Shown: positions 6,821-13,316, counted from the stretch's first letter. The stretch is 19,121 nt of DNA from an uncultured Candidatus Saccharibacteria bacterium (GCA_937876715.1 CALEGA010000036.1:1-19121); one strand, 5' to 3'. The notes: a model not told the origin generated them from the letters alone. Made by a program: numbers and translations.

Positions 6821-6859
6821 ATGTATTTTTATTTTTCTAGTGAAGGAGGGGTACTATGA
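6821..6859 (+). other. Twelve-codon leader mini-ORF overlapping the nucleotidyltransferase start
   Basis: ATG 6821 is preceded by GGGGGA (6812-6817) as a possible SD and reads MYFYFSSEGGVL, then TGA at 6857-6859. Its stop overlaps the main start as ATGA, the classical arrangement for translational coupling. The main gene's own strong SD (AAGGAGGGG, 6843-6851) lies within the mini-ORF. Whether the peptide matters or only its translation is unknown. Confidence 0.45.
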
Positions 6860-7233
6860 ACAAGCGCGAATTTCTGAAACGGCTGAACGAACTTGGTTTG
6901 CCGAAGTACCAGTACGTCATTATCTCTGGCGGCTCCCTGCTTATGCACGGGTTGCGCGAAGAAACGGCGGACATCGATCTCGCCATCTCTGACGTCCTCG
7001 CCACCGAACTCGGACTTCATAACAAAAAGCCGACCAAGAAAGGCACCTATAAACTTGCCAAAGATGTCGAAGTCATTATCGGGATGAACAAAATCCCCGC
7101 CGAGGTCATCGACGATTATCTTTGCGAAACACTCCGTAACGTTTATGAATTCAAAAAGCAGATGAACCGTCCCAAGGATCAGCCTGACCTCGAGCTTCTC
7201 TACGATTATTTCATCAACGAGTCCCGCAGTTAA
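6856..7233 (+). CDS. Orphan nucleotidyltransferase-fold protein (125 aa)
   Basis: The N-terminal half carries the minimal nucleotidyltransferase signature: ISGGSLLMHGLREETADIDL, with GGS at 25-27 and the two metal-binding aspartates D39 and D41, followed by DVEVIIG, where E72 may supply the third carboxylate. The C-terminus has RPKDQPDLELLYDYF, like the KDLEDL helix of these small enzymes. Such folds include MNT antitoxins of HEPN/MNT pairs, AbiEii-type toxins, and nucleotide or aminoglycoside transferases. No HEPN, AbiEi or other partner is adjacent, so the target is unknown. Start ATG 6856 has a very strong SD, AAGGAGGGG, ending four bases upstream. AAG, CAG and CTG codons are commoner here than in typA or alaS. 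A terminator follows at 7259. Confidence 0.85.
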   Translation: MNKREFLKRLNELGLPKYQYVIISGGSLLMHGLREETADIDLAISDVLATELGLHNKKPTKKGTYKLAKDVEVIIGMNKIPAEVIDDYLCETLRNVYEFKKQMNRPKDQPDLELLYDYFINESRS

Positions 7234-7258
7234 CCTCCCCAAGCTAGAACAATTTTCA

Positions 7259-7291
7259 CCCCGCGTACATCCCACGCGGGGTTTTCTTTTT
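7259..7291 (+). terminator. Intrinsic terminator after the nucleotidyltransferase gene
   Basis: CCCCGCGT (7259-7266) pairs perfectly with ACGCGGGG (7274-7281) over a 7-base loop, followed by a nearly pure T-tract to 7291. It insulates the poly-G promoter just downstream. Confidence 0.9.
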
Positions 7292-7306
7292 CGCACATTT
7301 TCCCAC

Positions 7307-7335
7307 TTGACTTTTTCGGGGGGGGGGGGTAAAAT
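7307..7335 (+). promoter_or_regulatory. Poly-G spacer promoter of the LRR surface protein (probable phase-variable)
   Basis: TTGACT at 7307-7312 and TAAAAT at 7330-7335 each match consensus at five of six positions and are separated by exactly 17 bases. Twelve of those bases are an uninterrupted G run (7318-7329). Slippage at this tract would change the spacer length and promoter strength, as established for the poly-G spacer of Neisseria meningitidis porA. The length seen here is the optimal, ON configuration. No other homopolymer in the window is comparable. Confidence 0.8.
7318..7329 (+). repeat. Homopolymeric G tract (12 G)
   Basis: Twelve consecutive G bases fill most of the promoter spacer upstream of the surface protein gene. 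The next longest G run I noticed is six (about 12573). Tracts of this length are usually hypermutable by slipped-strand mispairing. The true length may vary among cells or be misread by sequencing. Confidence 0.9.
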
Positions 7336-7383
7336 GGGAATATAAAGGTCATAAATAAAAACTAAACATAAAAAGGAAAACCA

Positions 7384-8598
7384 ATGTCTCCACACATTAA
7401 AAAATTTAAACCTTTCCTCGGTATTGCGCTTGTCAGCGCTCTCGCCCTCGGCGCATTGTCGACCAATACTTTCGCCACCACACCCATCACTCATCTTATG
7501 GACAACACTAGCATCGACGACGAAGCTTTCGCCACATGTGTCTATAATGCTTATCATGACGCAACCGGTCAATATTTTCACGAGCTAGATGAGTTTGATA
7601 ACAATTTCGATTACGCCCCTGAACTCGCCAAAATCACTCAGCTCAGCTGCGAAAATCAAAACATCACGAGCGTTAATGGGCTTGAATTGCTAATCGGTCT
7701 TACCGATTTACGATTAACGAGCAATTCAATCGAGGAAATCGATGTCTCGGCATTAACCGAACTTGAGACCCTTATTATTAGCTATAACCCAATCGAATAC
7801 ATTGATTTGCGCAACAATACCAAGCTCGAAACATTCTTTTCTAATAAAACAGTCCCTACTAACATCGCCGACAGTGCTTGGGTTTTAACGCCAGCGCAGC
7901 CGACACGCCGCGGCGATGACATTATTATAGATTTCTCGACGGTAAAATTTCTCCACGCCGAATCGCAATATGACAGCGAATTTTGCACACCAGTTGATAC
8001 TGAAAATTTTTCAATCGATCGTTCAACGGGCATAGTTACGGTCTTAAACGAAGACGCTATAAGCTCTAGTCCAATCGAACTCTCTTGTAGCAACGGCACA
8101 TTTGTTGCGCTTTACCATTTATTCAGAGATTTTCTTATAAACTATTACATAGACGGCACACTAGACTATGATCGAAGCGGTCACGCTTATGCTCTTATGG
8201 GCGACGAATTTCTTGCGGAAGACTACATAGAGGAAATCGATGGCTACGAGTTAAGTTCAAAAGCATTTTGGAACGACGAAGTCTCTATCGACACTACGCG
8301 CTTCGCGGGACTAGAGCCTAGGCAATATCATTTTAACGATGAAACATTTACTTTTGGTGCGTTTACTCGCTATGCAGGAATAAATCTATACTATAAATCA
8401 GTCGAAGATAAAGAATCCGACGAAGAATCTGCCGACGACACTCCTACTACTCCTAACACCGGTTTCTTCACCAAAGAAGACGGTGGCGTCAACGTTGCAA
8501 ACATCGCCATCACCCTCGCCGGCATCTCTATCCTTACGTTCATCGCTCTCGGTCTCCGCTCCCGCCTCTCCGCCCGCTCCCGCGTCAAAAAATTCTAA
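7384..8598 (+). CDS. Secreted, wall- or membrane-anchored leucine-rich-repeat surface protein
   Basis: The 404-residue protein has a basic N-terminus and hydrophobic signal (about 5-28, possible cleavage after TFA at 31). Residues about 82-155 show leucine-rich repeats of the SDS22/internalin type (LTDLRLTSNSIEEIDVSAL, LETLIISYNPIEYIDL). A unique region of about 190 residues follows, then an acidic Ser/Asp linker, TPNTG (356-360), a membrane segment (about 371-391) and a basic tail, resembling an LPXTG-type sorting signal. LRR surface proteins commonly bind other cells, so in an epibiont a host-contact role is plausible but inferred. The SD AAGGAA at 7373-7378 is five bases before ATG 7384. 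Base use is uneven: the signal and anchor ends use C-ending codons like neighbours, while the middle is more A/T-rich. Expression is probably phase-variable through the poly-G promoter. Confidence 0.88.
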   Translation: MSPHIKKFKPFLGIALVSALALGALSTNTFATTPITHLMDNTSIDDEAFATCVYNAYHDATGQYFHELDEFDNNFDYAPELAKITQLSCENQNITSVNGLELLIGLTDLRLTSNSIEEIDVSALTELETLIISYNPIEYIDLRNNTKLETFFSNKTVPTNIADSAWVLTPAQPTRRGDDIIIDFSTVKFLHAESQYDSEFCTPVDTENFSIDRSTGIVTVLNEDAISSSPIELSCSNGTFVALYHLFRDFLINYYIDGTLDYDRSGHAYALMGDEFLAEDYIEEIDGYELSSKAFWNDEVSIDTTRFAGLEPRQYHFNDETFTFGAFTRYAGINLYYKSVEDKESDEESADDTPTTPNTGFFTKEDGGVNVANIAITLAGISILTFIALGLRSRLSARSRVKKF

Positions 8599-8603
8599 CT
8601 CCT

Positions 8604-8632
8604 AAAAAAGCTCCTCTTCGGGGGAGCTTTTT
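8604..8632 (+). terminator. Intrinsic terminator with TTCG tetraloop after the LRR gene
   Basis: AGCTCCTC pairs with GGGGAGCT (one T-G wobble) around a TTCG loop closed by C-G, flanked by an A-run before and a T-run after (to 8632). The flanking A and T runs can extend the stem and make it usable in both directions. Confidence 0.9.
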
Positions 8633-8646
8633 CTCATAAAATGATA

Positions 8647-8652
8647 TATAAT
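8647..8652 (+). promoter_or_regulatory. -10 box of the PstS-like operon
   Basis: TATAAT at 8647-8652 with no good -35 match at the expected distance. The predicted start near 8660 leaves a leader of about 22 bases containing AGGAA (8670-8674), seven bases before ATG 8682. Confidence 0.5.
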
Positions 8653-8681
8653 ATATTTAAAGCATAAACAGGAACGAATAA

Positions 8682-9740
8682 ATGAAAGAAAACCAAAAGC
8701 AAACTCTACCAGCAGAAGAACCGCAAGAAGCGGAACAGTCGCAAGAAATGGAAGTACCCAAAGAAACCATACAACCCGTCGAGAAAAAGAAAAAGCACTC
8801 ATTCCTTCCCGTTTTATTTACCGCCTTAGCTCTCGGCTCCGCTGTCGGCGTCTACTTCCTTGTCAGCGCGCTTATCAAGCCCAATAAAAACGTCGTCGTT
8901 GATGAACTTTCTGCCGAAGAAAAATCTCTCCTCGCCGACGCCACAGACACCATCTTCACTGGTCAAACTCTCCCTCGCATCGACGCTTCGCTTGCTACGC
9001 AGCCTCTTACTGATGCTTTTGTTAAAGATTTCACCAAGCACACCACCACCGAGCTTAATATCGAATATTCCAACACTCACCCCGCCTACGTCAAACTCAT
9101 CAACAACGAAACTGACCTTATTGTTGTCACGGAACCAAGCGACGACGAGCTTGCTCTCGCCAAGGAGAAGGGGATTGAACTTGAGGTTACTAAGGTTGTT
9201 AATGAGGGTTTTGCTTTCTTCGTCAACAAAGATAATCCTGTTTCTGATATCTCGTTCGACAACGTCGTTAAAATCTACACGGGCGAAATCCTCAACTGGA
9301 AAGACCTCGGTGGCAATGATGCAGAAATCATCGCCTATCAGCGCCCACAAAACTCTGGCTCTCAAACCGGTCTCTACAACCTCGTTTTAAAAGGCAAAGA
9401 AGTTAAAATCCCCACAGTCAAAGAGCAAGTTCAGCTTTCCATGGCGGGCATCGTCGACTACGTCGCCGCATACGACAACGCCATCGACGCTATCGGCTAT
9501 GGCTTCTATTACTATGTTAACACGATGTACAAAAACGAAAACCTCAAATATCTCGCCATCGACGGCGTCGCTCCGACCTATGAAACAATCCAAAATGGTA
9601 CTTACCCGATTCTCTCCGCCTATTACATCGTCACGCGCAAAAACGACCCGAATGAAAACATCGCAAAACTCAAAAAAGCTATGCTCTCCCAACGCGGTCA
9701 ACGCATAGCAAGTGAGGCTGGTTATGTCCCCGTCAAATAA
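8682..9740 (+). CDS. Membrane-anchored PstS-like substrate-binding protein
   Basis: The 352-residue protein has a charged cytoplasmic tail (1-40, Glu/Gln/Pro-rich then KKKKH), one membrane helix (about 41-65) and a type II periplasmic-binding-protein fold of the phosphate-binding (PstS-like) family. Family marks are LPRIDASLATQPLTDAF near residue 100 (compare DGSTA...PL in PstS), IVVTEPSDDEL, FFVNKDNPV, IYTGEILNWKDLGG, and QRPQNSGSQTGLY near 225, which corresponds to the ligand-binding R..SGT segment but reads SGS-Q-T. The deviation in both ligand loops makes phosphate uncertain. No permease or ATPase gene follows, so it may bind a ligand for sensing or use a transporter encoded elsewhere. 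Anchoring by an uncleaved N-terminal helix instead of a lipobox is unusual. Its end overlaps the next gene by 17 bases. Confidence 0.85.
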   Translation: MKENQKQTLPAEEPQEAEQSQEMEVPKETIQPVEKKKKHSFLPVLFTALALGSAVGVYFLVSALIKPNKNVVVDELSAEEKSLLADATDTIFTGQTLPRIDASLATQPLTDAFVKDFTKHTTTELNIEYSNTHPAYVKLINNETDLIVVTEPSDDELALAKEKGIELEVTKVVNEGFAFFVNKDNPVSDISFDNVVKIYTGEILNWKDLGGNDAEIIAYQRPQNSGSQTGLYNLVLKGKEVKIPTVKEQVQLSMAGIVDYVAAYDNAIDAIGYGFYYYVNTMYKNENLKYLAIDGVAPTYETIQNGTYPILSAYYIVTRKNDPNENIAKLKKAMLSQRGQRIASEAGYVPVK

Positions 9741-11622
9741 CGAGCCCGAAGATAAATCTCAAAAGCCAATTACCGAACCAGACACAGAGCTGAAAGATGA
9801 AGAAAGTCCAACCGAAGCAGAAATCATCGCCGCTTTCACGGAGGAAACGTCCGAGAAGTCGCCCGAAGACAAGCCGAAAGAAACAAAACCCAAGAAAAAA
9901 CTCGCCAAAAAGACCAAAATCATCATCGGCGTCTCCGCATGGCTAGTTTTAGTCAGCGCCGCCGTTGCCCTTGCTTTCATTTTAAAACCCGCCGAAGAAA
10001 CCGAGCATCTCGCTCCCGTCGTCGCCGAATTTAAATGGGTCGACGACCAAGCCGACAAAGACCTCGATTACGTCGACATCGACTACTACGGCTACTACGA
10101 TGCTAACTCAATCTACCTTGAACGTATGGTCGCCGACGACGATTATAGCTCACCATATTATTATGTTTATCGCGTCCGCGGACTCAAAAACAGAACCGTT
10201 GAAGACAAAATCAATCAGCGTATCCTCTCCGTTGTTGACGCGCTTGTGCCGCTCGCCGGCAAAGAAAGTTATCAGAAACCTCGCCTAAACGTAGGGGCAA
10301 GTCTCAACAACGTTTTGTCTTTTAGCTTTTCCTATTACTCCGCCGAAGATACTTCTATCACGAAGACTTTTGGCATTACTTTTGACCTTAACACCGGCAA
10401 CGAACTCTCGTTTGATGACATCTTCATCAAAAATTACGATCCGACCCAATACCTCCACAAAGCCTTTTACGACGGTCTCTCCTCAAATCTTCAATTCCGT
10501 CGTAAATACCTCGACCAAAATATTAGCTATGCTGAGTGGAATCTTGAACACCCCGAATATTACACTGATAAGCATACGGCAGAAGACGACCGTAAAGCTA
10601 TTGAGAAATATCGCGCCGAAATCGCCGAAATCGACGCCGCATTTAACGACATGGAAAGCTATTCACTTGAAAAAGCTAAAAAATATCTCACCGGTGACAA
10701 ACAATTTTATCTAAATGCCTACGGGCCCGCATTTATCTACGAAGACGGAACCGCCATCGTTAAATCCGAAGCTGGTGATAACGCCAAATATCTCGCCTTT
10801 TACCGCGATTATAAAACCAACGATTCGCTCTTTGAAAACAATTCTCTCGGCGCTAAGCACATTTTCTATACCTACAACGATACTTCGCTCACCGATTATA
10901 GTGAAACTAAACGCACGATTATCGAATCCAATAACTATCTCTTGGAAACCCTCACTTATTCCAATGATTTCCCTAACAAAAATGCTAAATATCAAGACTA
11001 CATCAAAAATCAACTTCTCGCTCTCGCAAATCAAAGCGGCAAATTCTATAATTTCGCTCTCCTTACGGACGTTTATCGTGCTGGCAGTAGCGGGCTAAAA
11101 TATAATTATTACATCGCCTCTGCTAATGTGGTCGCCGAATCTTGCGATGAAAATTATTATAAAACTACTTATCGCAAGGCAATTATTGACGGCAAAACTC
11201 AAAACGCATTTTACGGCACGCCGTTTCAACCTGCTCGTACTGGTCGCTTCGACCCTAACGAAATTGCTAAAATTGACACCAATAATGATATTAGAGGCGT
11301 CAACGCCGTAATTGACGAATCAAACAAAATCTATGCCGAACCTTCGGAAATCTTCGTCGAAGGCTCTGGCTGGGAAGATTATTTGAAAGAGCATTTTTAC
11401 TCCACGATTTGTCGTTATCAAAACGGTTATTGTCAACATATCGACTATTCTGATGTTGAAAAGTCTCACCACAACTTTGGTTACCGCTTTAACGGCGGCG
11501 ATATTAACTACGGTATTAAGAGCAATAGCTCCAACGAATATTGGGCGCAGTTCGAACAATCGACCAACCTTCCTATCTATCGCATACCTAACGAATATCT
11601 CAAAGAACCCTTTAAACATTAA
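9724..11622 (+). CDS. Membrane-anchored protein with RsiV-like (DUF3298) domain
   Basis: The 632-residue protein has an acidic Pro/Lys-rich cytoplasmic tail (1-63), a membrane helix (about 66-87) and a long outer region rich in Tyr and Asp. The segment NVLSFSFSYYSAEDTSI.. through TFDLNTGNELSFDDIF, followed later by QFYLNAYGPAFIYEDG, matches the pattern of DUF3298/RsiV C-terminal domains, also found in PdaC-type deacetylases and in anti-sigma factor RsiV, where it binds lysozyme. There is no catalytic deacetylase domain. The C-terminal 250 residues are not recognised. ATG 9724 has GAGG at 9714-9717 six bases upstream; an in-frame GTG at 9712 would overlap this SD. Overlap with the PstS-like gene implies coupled translation. 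Its binding target is unknown. Confidence 0.8.
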   Translation: MSPSNNEPEDKSQKPITEPDTELKDEESPTEAEIIAAFTEETSEKSPEDKPKETKPKKKLAKKTKIIIGVSAWLVLVSAAVALAFILKPAEETEHLAPVVAEFKWVDDQADKDLDYVDIDYYGYYDANSIYLERMVADDDYSSPYYYVYRVRGLKNRTVEDKINQRILSVVDALVPLAGKESYQKPRLNVGASLNNVLSFSFSYYSAEDTSITKTFGITFDLNTGNELSFDDIFIKNYDPTQYLHKAFYDGLSSNLQFRRKYLDQNISYAEWNLEHPEYYTDKHTAEDDRKAIEKYRAEIAEIDAAFNDMESYSLEKAKKYLTGDKQFYLNAYGPAFIYEDGTAIVKSEAGDNAKYLAFYRDYKTNDSLFENNSLGAKHIFYTYNDTSLTDYSETKRTIIESNNYLLETLTYSNDFPNKNAKYQDYIKNQLLALANQSGKFYNFALLTDVYRAGSSGLKYNYYIASANVVAESCDENYYKTTYRKAIIDGKTQNAFYGTPFQPARTGRFDPNEIAKIDTNNDIRGVNAVIDESNKIYAEPSEIFVEGSGWEDYLKEHFYSTICRYQNGYCQHIDYSDVEKSHHNFGYRFNGGDINYGIKSNSSNEYWAQFEQSTNLPIYRIPNEYLKEPFKH

Positions 11623-11638
11623 CAATAAAAGGAAAAAA

Positions 11639-12508
11639 ATGGAAGAAGATAAAGCAAAAATTGCGCAAACCGACCCCGCGCTTCAATCACCCACGGAACA
11701 TGGGTCAGAACCACTAAAACCAGAAAAACCTAAACCAGAAAAATCCGGCAAAGGCTCTAAAATCGCCCTCGTCTTAATCTCGATCCTCGCCCTCGCTGGC
11801 ATCGGCTTTGGTGTCTATGGCTTTTTCTTCAAAAAACCAGAAGAAAAACCAACGGAAAATACCGCTAATACTGAGCTAGAATCCGAACTCTCAAACCTCA
11901 AACAAAAATACTCCGTCCTCCAAAACTACGTTAAAGAACTTGAAGCTTCTGGCACTGAAGTCCCCGAAGAAGCCAAATCCGCCGTCCGCTCAGATGTCGG
12001 CAATGTCTTGCCTATCGTCATCAAGCAGAACGGCCTCATCAACGGCGGTGACTATAATTATGTTTTCAGCAATGCCGCTCACCAAACACTTGCTGGTTGG
12101 CTCGTGATCGGTAACGATTCGAAAACAGTCACTTTTACGTCGCCCAATAAAGAATATCTAGAGACGAACAATGTCACCTATGACCCGATTCGAGGCAATA
12201 ATACAATTACTTTTGACAAGGAAGTGGCTGATGTGTACTTCGGCGGGTGGGGACAAATGAGTGGAGGGGAATCACTGTTCTTTTTAATGAAAGACGGAAC
12301 GGTCGAATATATGCCTTTTATTCGCGCGCTAACAAACAACGATGTTCGTTCTTACGGAAAAATTGACGGCGTTGATGGCGTCGTCAAATTGCAGATGGCA
12401 AGCGTAAGTTATGCCGATATGCCAGGCGGCCATGTCACTACGCTCGCCGTTAAAAATGATGGTACGTTTTATGACATCGCTCAAATCTTACGCGACGCAG
12501 GTAATTGA
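11639..12508 (+). CDS. Membrane-anchored protein with short coiled coil and unknown outer domain
   Basis: The 289-residue protein is the third in the operon with the same plan: charged Pro/Lys-rich tail (1-41), membrane helix (about 42-64), a short predicted coiled coil (about 79-103, TELESELSNLKQKYSVLQNYVKEL) and an outer domain of about 170 residues that I do not recognise. That domain has VFSNAAHQTLAGWLVIGND, FFLMKDGTVEYMPF and VTTLAVKNDGTFYD, suggesting beta-propeller-like or repeat strands. AAAAGGAA at 11627-11634 precedes ATG 11639; the preceding stop is 16 bases away. Codon preference weakens toward A/T in the second half. TGA ends the gene, supporting the standard code. A bidirectional terminator follows. 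Confidence 0.82.
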   Translation: MEEDKAKIAQTDPALQSPTEHGSEPLKPEKPKPEKSGKGSKIALVLISILALAGIGFGVYGFFFKKPEEKPTENTANTELESELSNLKQKYSVLQNYVKELEASGTEVPEEAKSAVRSDVGNVLPIVIKQNGLINGGDYNYVFSNAAHQTLAGWLVIGNDSKTVTFTSPNKEYLETNNVTYDPIRGNNTITFDKEVADVYFGGWGQMSGGESLFFLMKDGTVEYMPFIRALTNNDVRSYGKIDGVDGVVKLQMASVSYADMPGGHVTTLAVKNDGTFYDIAQILRDAGN

Positions 12509-12540
12509 TCACGACCACGCACAATAAGCCAATAAAAAAC

Positions 12541-12563
12541 ACCCCCTGACTAAATCAGGGGGT
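12541..12563. terminator. Bidirectional terminator between convergent genes
   Basis: CCCCCTGA (12542-12549) and TCAGGGGG (12555-12562) form an 8-bp stem (9 with A12541-T12563) over a 5-base loop. The minus-strand side is followed by a long T-run (from the A-run at 12534-12539), so it best serves X2; the plus side has only TTT. Confidence 0.85.
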
Positions 12564-12579
12564 TTGACGTAAGGGGGGA

Positions 12580-13179
12580 TTAACTCGCAGCAACCAATGC
12601 TTCTTCGGCTCTTTTCTCTTCGCTCGGCGAAGTCGCACAAACAGAAAGATAAAGCTTGAGGAAATTCGGATGGTGCTTCAGATAGCGCCAATCATCGGTC
12701 GGAATCACCGAAACAAGGCTGGGATAAAAGCGAATCGCTTGCGTCAGCTTCTTAAACCGCGGGCGCTTGTCGATCACTCGCACTTCATATACCAGCGCTC
12801 CATCCTTGTCTCTAGCCGCTCCCATCAACACGCAATCGGCATAAACGCCACTTGACCACGGCAGGGCACAGGTAATGCGGCTGCCGGCCTGGGTCGGTAA
12901 TTCGCGGAAGATTGACGGCTTGTCTTCGGCGTCCATCGCCAAATCGTTCAGGATTACCGCACGTCCGCGGCAATACTGCGCCTCTGTCGTCAGCACCATT
13001 CTTTCTTCGAATGAATCCGACATCAGCCCACGCTTGGTACGCTCTTCGGCGTCCGCCAACCAATAGTCGCGCAGTTTCTCGACACTTCTGCGTCCGATGT
13101 AAAGAAAATCGTACTTTCCACCGGTGGGGATACACTTGTTGTAAAGGGAAACAGGAATCAGGGTTTCGTAGTTCGCCAT
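12580..13179 (-). CDS. Unknown protein X2 (paralog of X1)
   Basis: The 199-residue soluble protein belongs to no family I recognise. It aligns colinearly with X1: DKPxxF at 86-91, GSRIT at 99-103 and DDWRYLKHHPNFLKLYL at about 162-178, the last block best conserved. An Arg/Glu-rich helical part (30-85) precedes these, and the C-terminus is an acidic helix. ATG at 13179 is preceded by GAGGTG on the minus strand (13191-13186); an in-frame GTG at 13188 overlaps that SD. Codon use is strikingly unlike alaS: CTG, AAG and GCG dominate over CTC, AAA and GCC, suggesting foreign origin or different selection. The gene has its own promoter and an eight-codon leader mini-ORF. The HHP and Trp/Asp positions could be functional, but no catalytic signature is proven. 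Confidence 0.85.
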   Translation of the reverse strand: MANYETLIPVSLYNKCIPTGGKYDFLYIGRRSVEKLRDYWLADAEERTKRGLMSDSFEERMVLTTEAQYCRGRAVILNDLAMDAEDKPSIFRELPTQAGSRITCALPWSSGVYADCVLMGAARDKDGALVYEVRVIDKRPRFKKLTQAIRFYPSLVSVIPTDDWRYLKHHPNFLKLYLSVCATSPSEEKRAEEALVAAS

Positions 13180-13184
13180 TTTTT

Positions 13185-13211
13185 TCACCTCACATCAATT
13201 TTAAGGAACAT
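13185..13211 (-). other. Eight-codon leader mini-ORF (MFLKIDVR) upstream of X2
   Basis: On the minus strand an ATG at 13211 lies six bases after the -10 box and reads Met-Phe-Leu-Lys-Ile-Asp-Val-Arg-TGA, ending five bases before the X2 ATG. Its last codons and stop contain the X2 SD (GAGGTGA), so ribosomes ending here could reinitiate on X2. The distance from the -10 box equals that at the X1 mini-ORF. Confidence 0.45.
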
Positions 13212-13217
13212 GCCCAC

Positions 13218-13246
13218 ATTATATCACAAACCATAAGAAAAATCAA
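13218..13246 (-). promoter_or_regulatory. X2 promoter (TTGATT, 17 bp, TGATATAAT)
   Basis: On the minus strand TTGATT (13246-13241) and TATAAT (13223-13218) are 17 bases apart, with TGA before the -10 box. TTTGTGATATAAT is identical to 13 bases in the X1 promoter. Confidence 0.8.
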
Positions 13247-13299
13247 GTCTTACGCAAATCTAACAGAGGTACAGTTTTTGTCCTCAAACACCTAAAATA

Positions 13300-13308
13300 T
13301 GGTATAAT
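13300..13308 (+). promoter_or_regulatory. alaS extended -10 promoter (TGGTATAAT)
   Basis: TGG plus TATAAT at 13303-13308, eight bases before ATG 13317; no good -35. The alaS mRNA is predicted to be leaderless, or to have only a base or two of leader. Confidence 0.65.
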
Positions 13309-13316
13309 TATGAACT

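Noticed and set aside
7307..7341. G run as a G-quadruplex or assembly artefact only
   Set aside because: A lone G12 lacks the loops of a standard quadruplex, and its exact fit into a 17-bp promoter spacer makes a regulatory role more likely. An error in tract length by one or two remains possible.
7384..8598. LRR gene as a foreign insertion
   Set aside because: No inverted repeats, duplications or mobility genes flank it, and its ends share codon preference with the neighbours; module replacement explains the A/T-rich centre better.
11453..11638. Long N-terminal extension for the coiled-coil gene
   Set aside because: It overlaps the DUF3298-like gene in another frame; ATG 11639 has AAAAGGAA upstream and gives the same topology as the sister proteins.
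12509..12579. Hidden gene or RNA between the convergent operon ends
   Set aside because: Only the bidirectional terminator is visible in about 70 bases; there is no tRNA-like fold or open frame of note.
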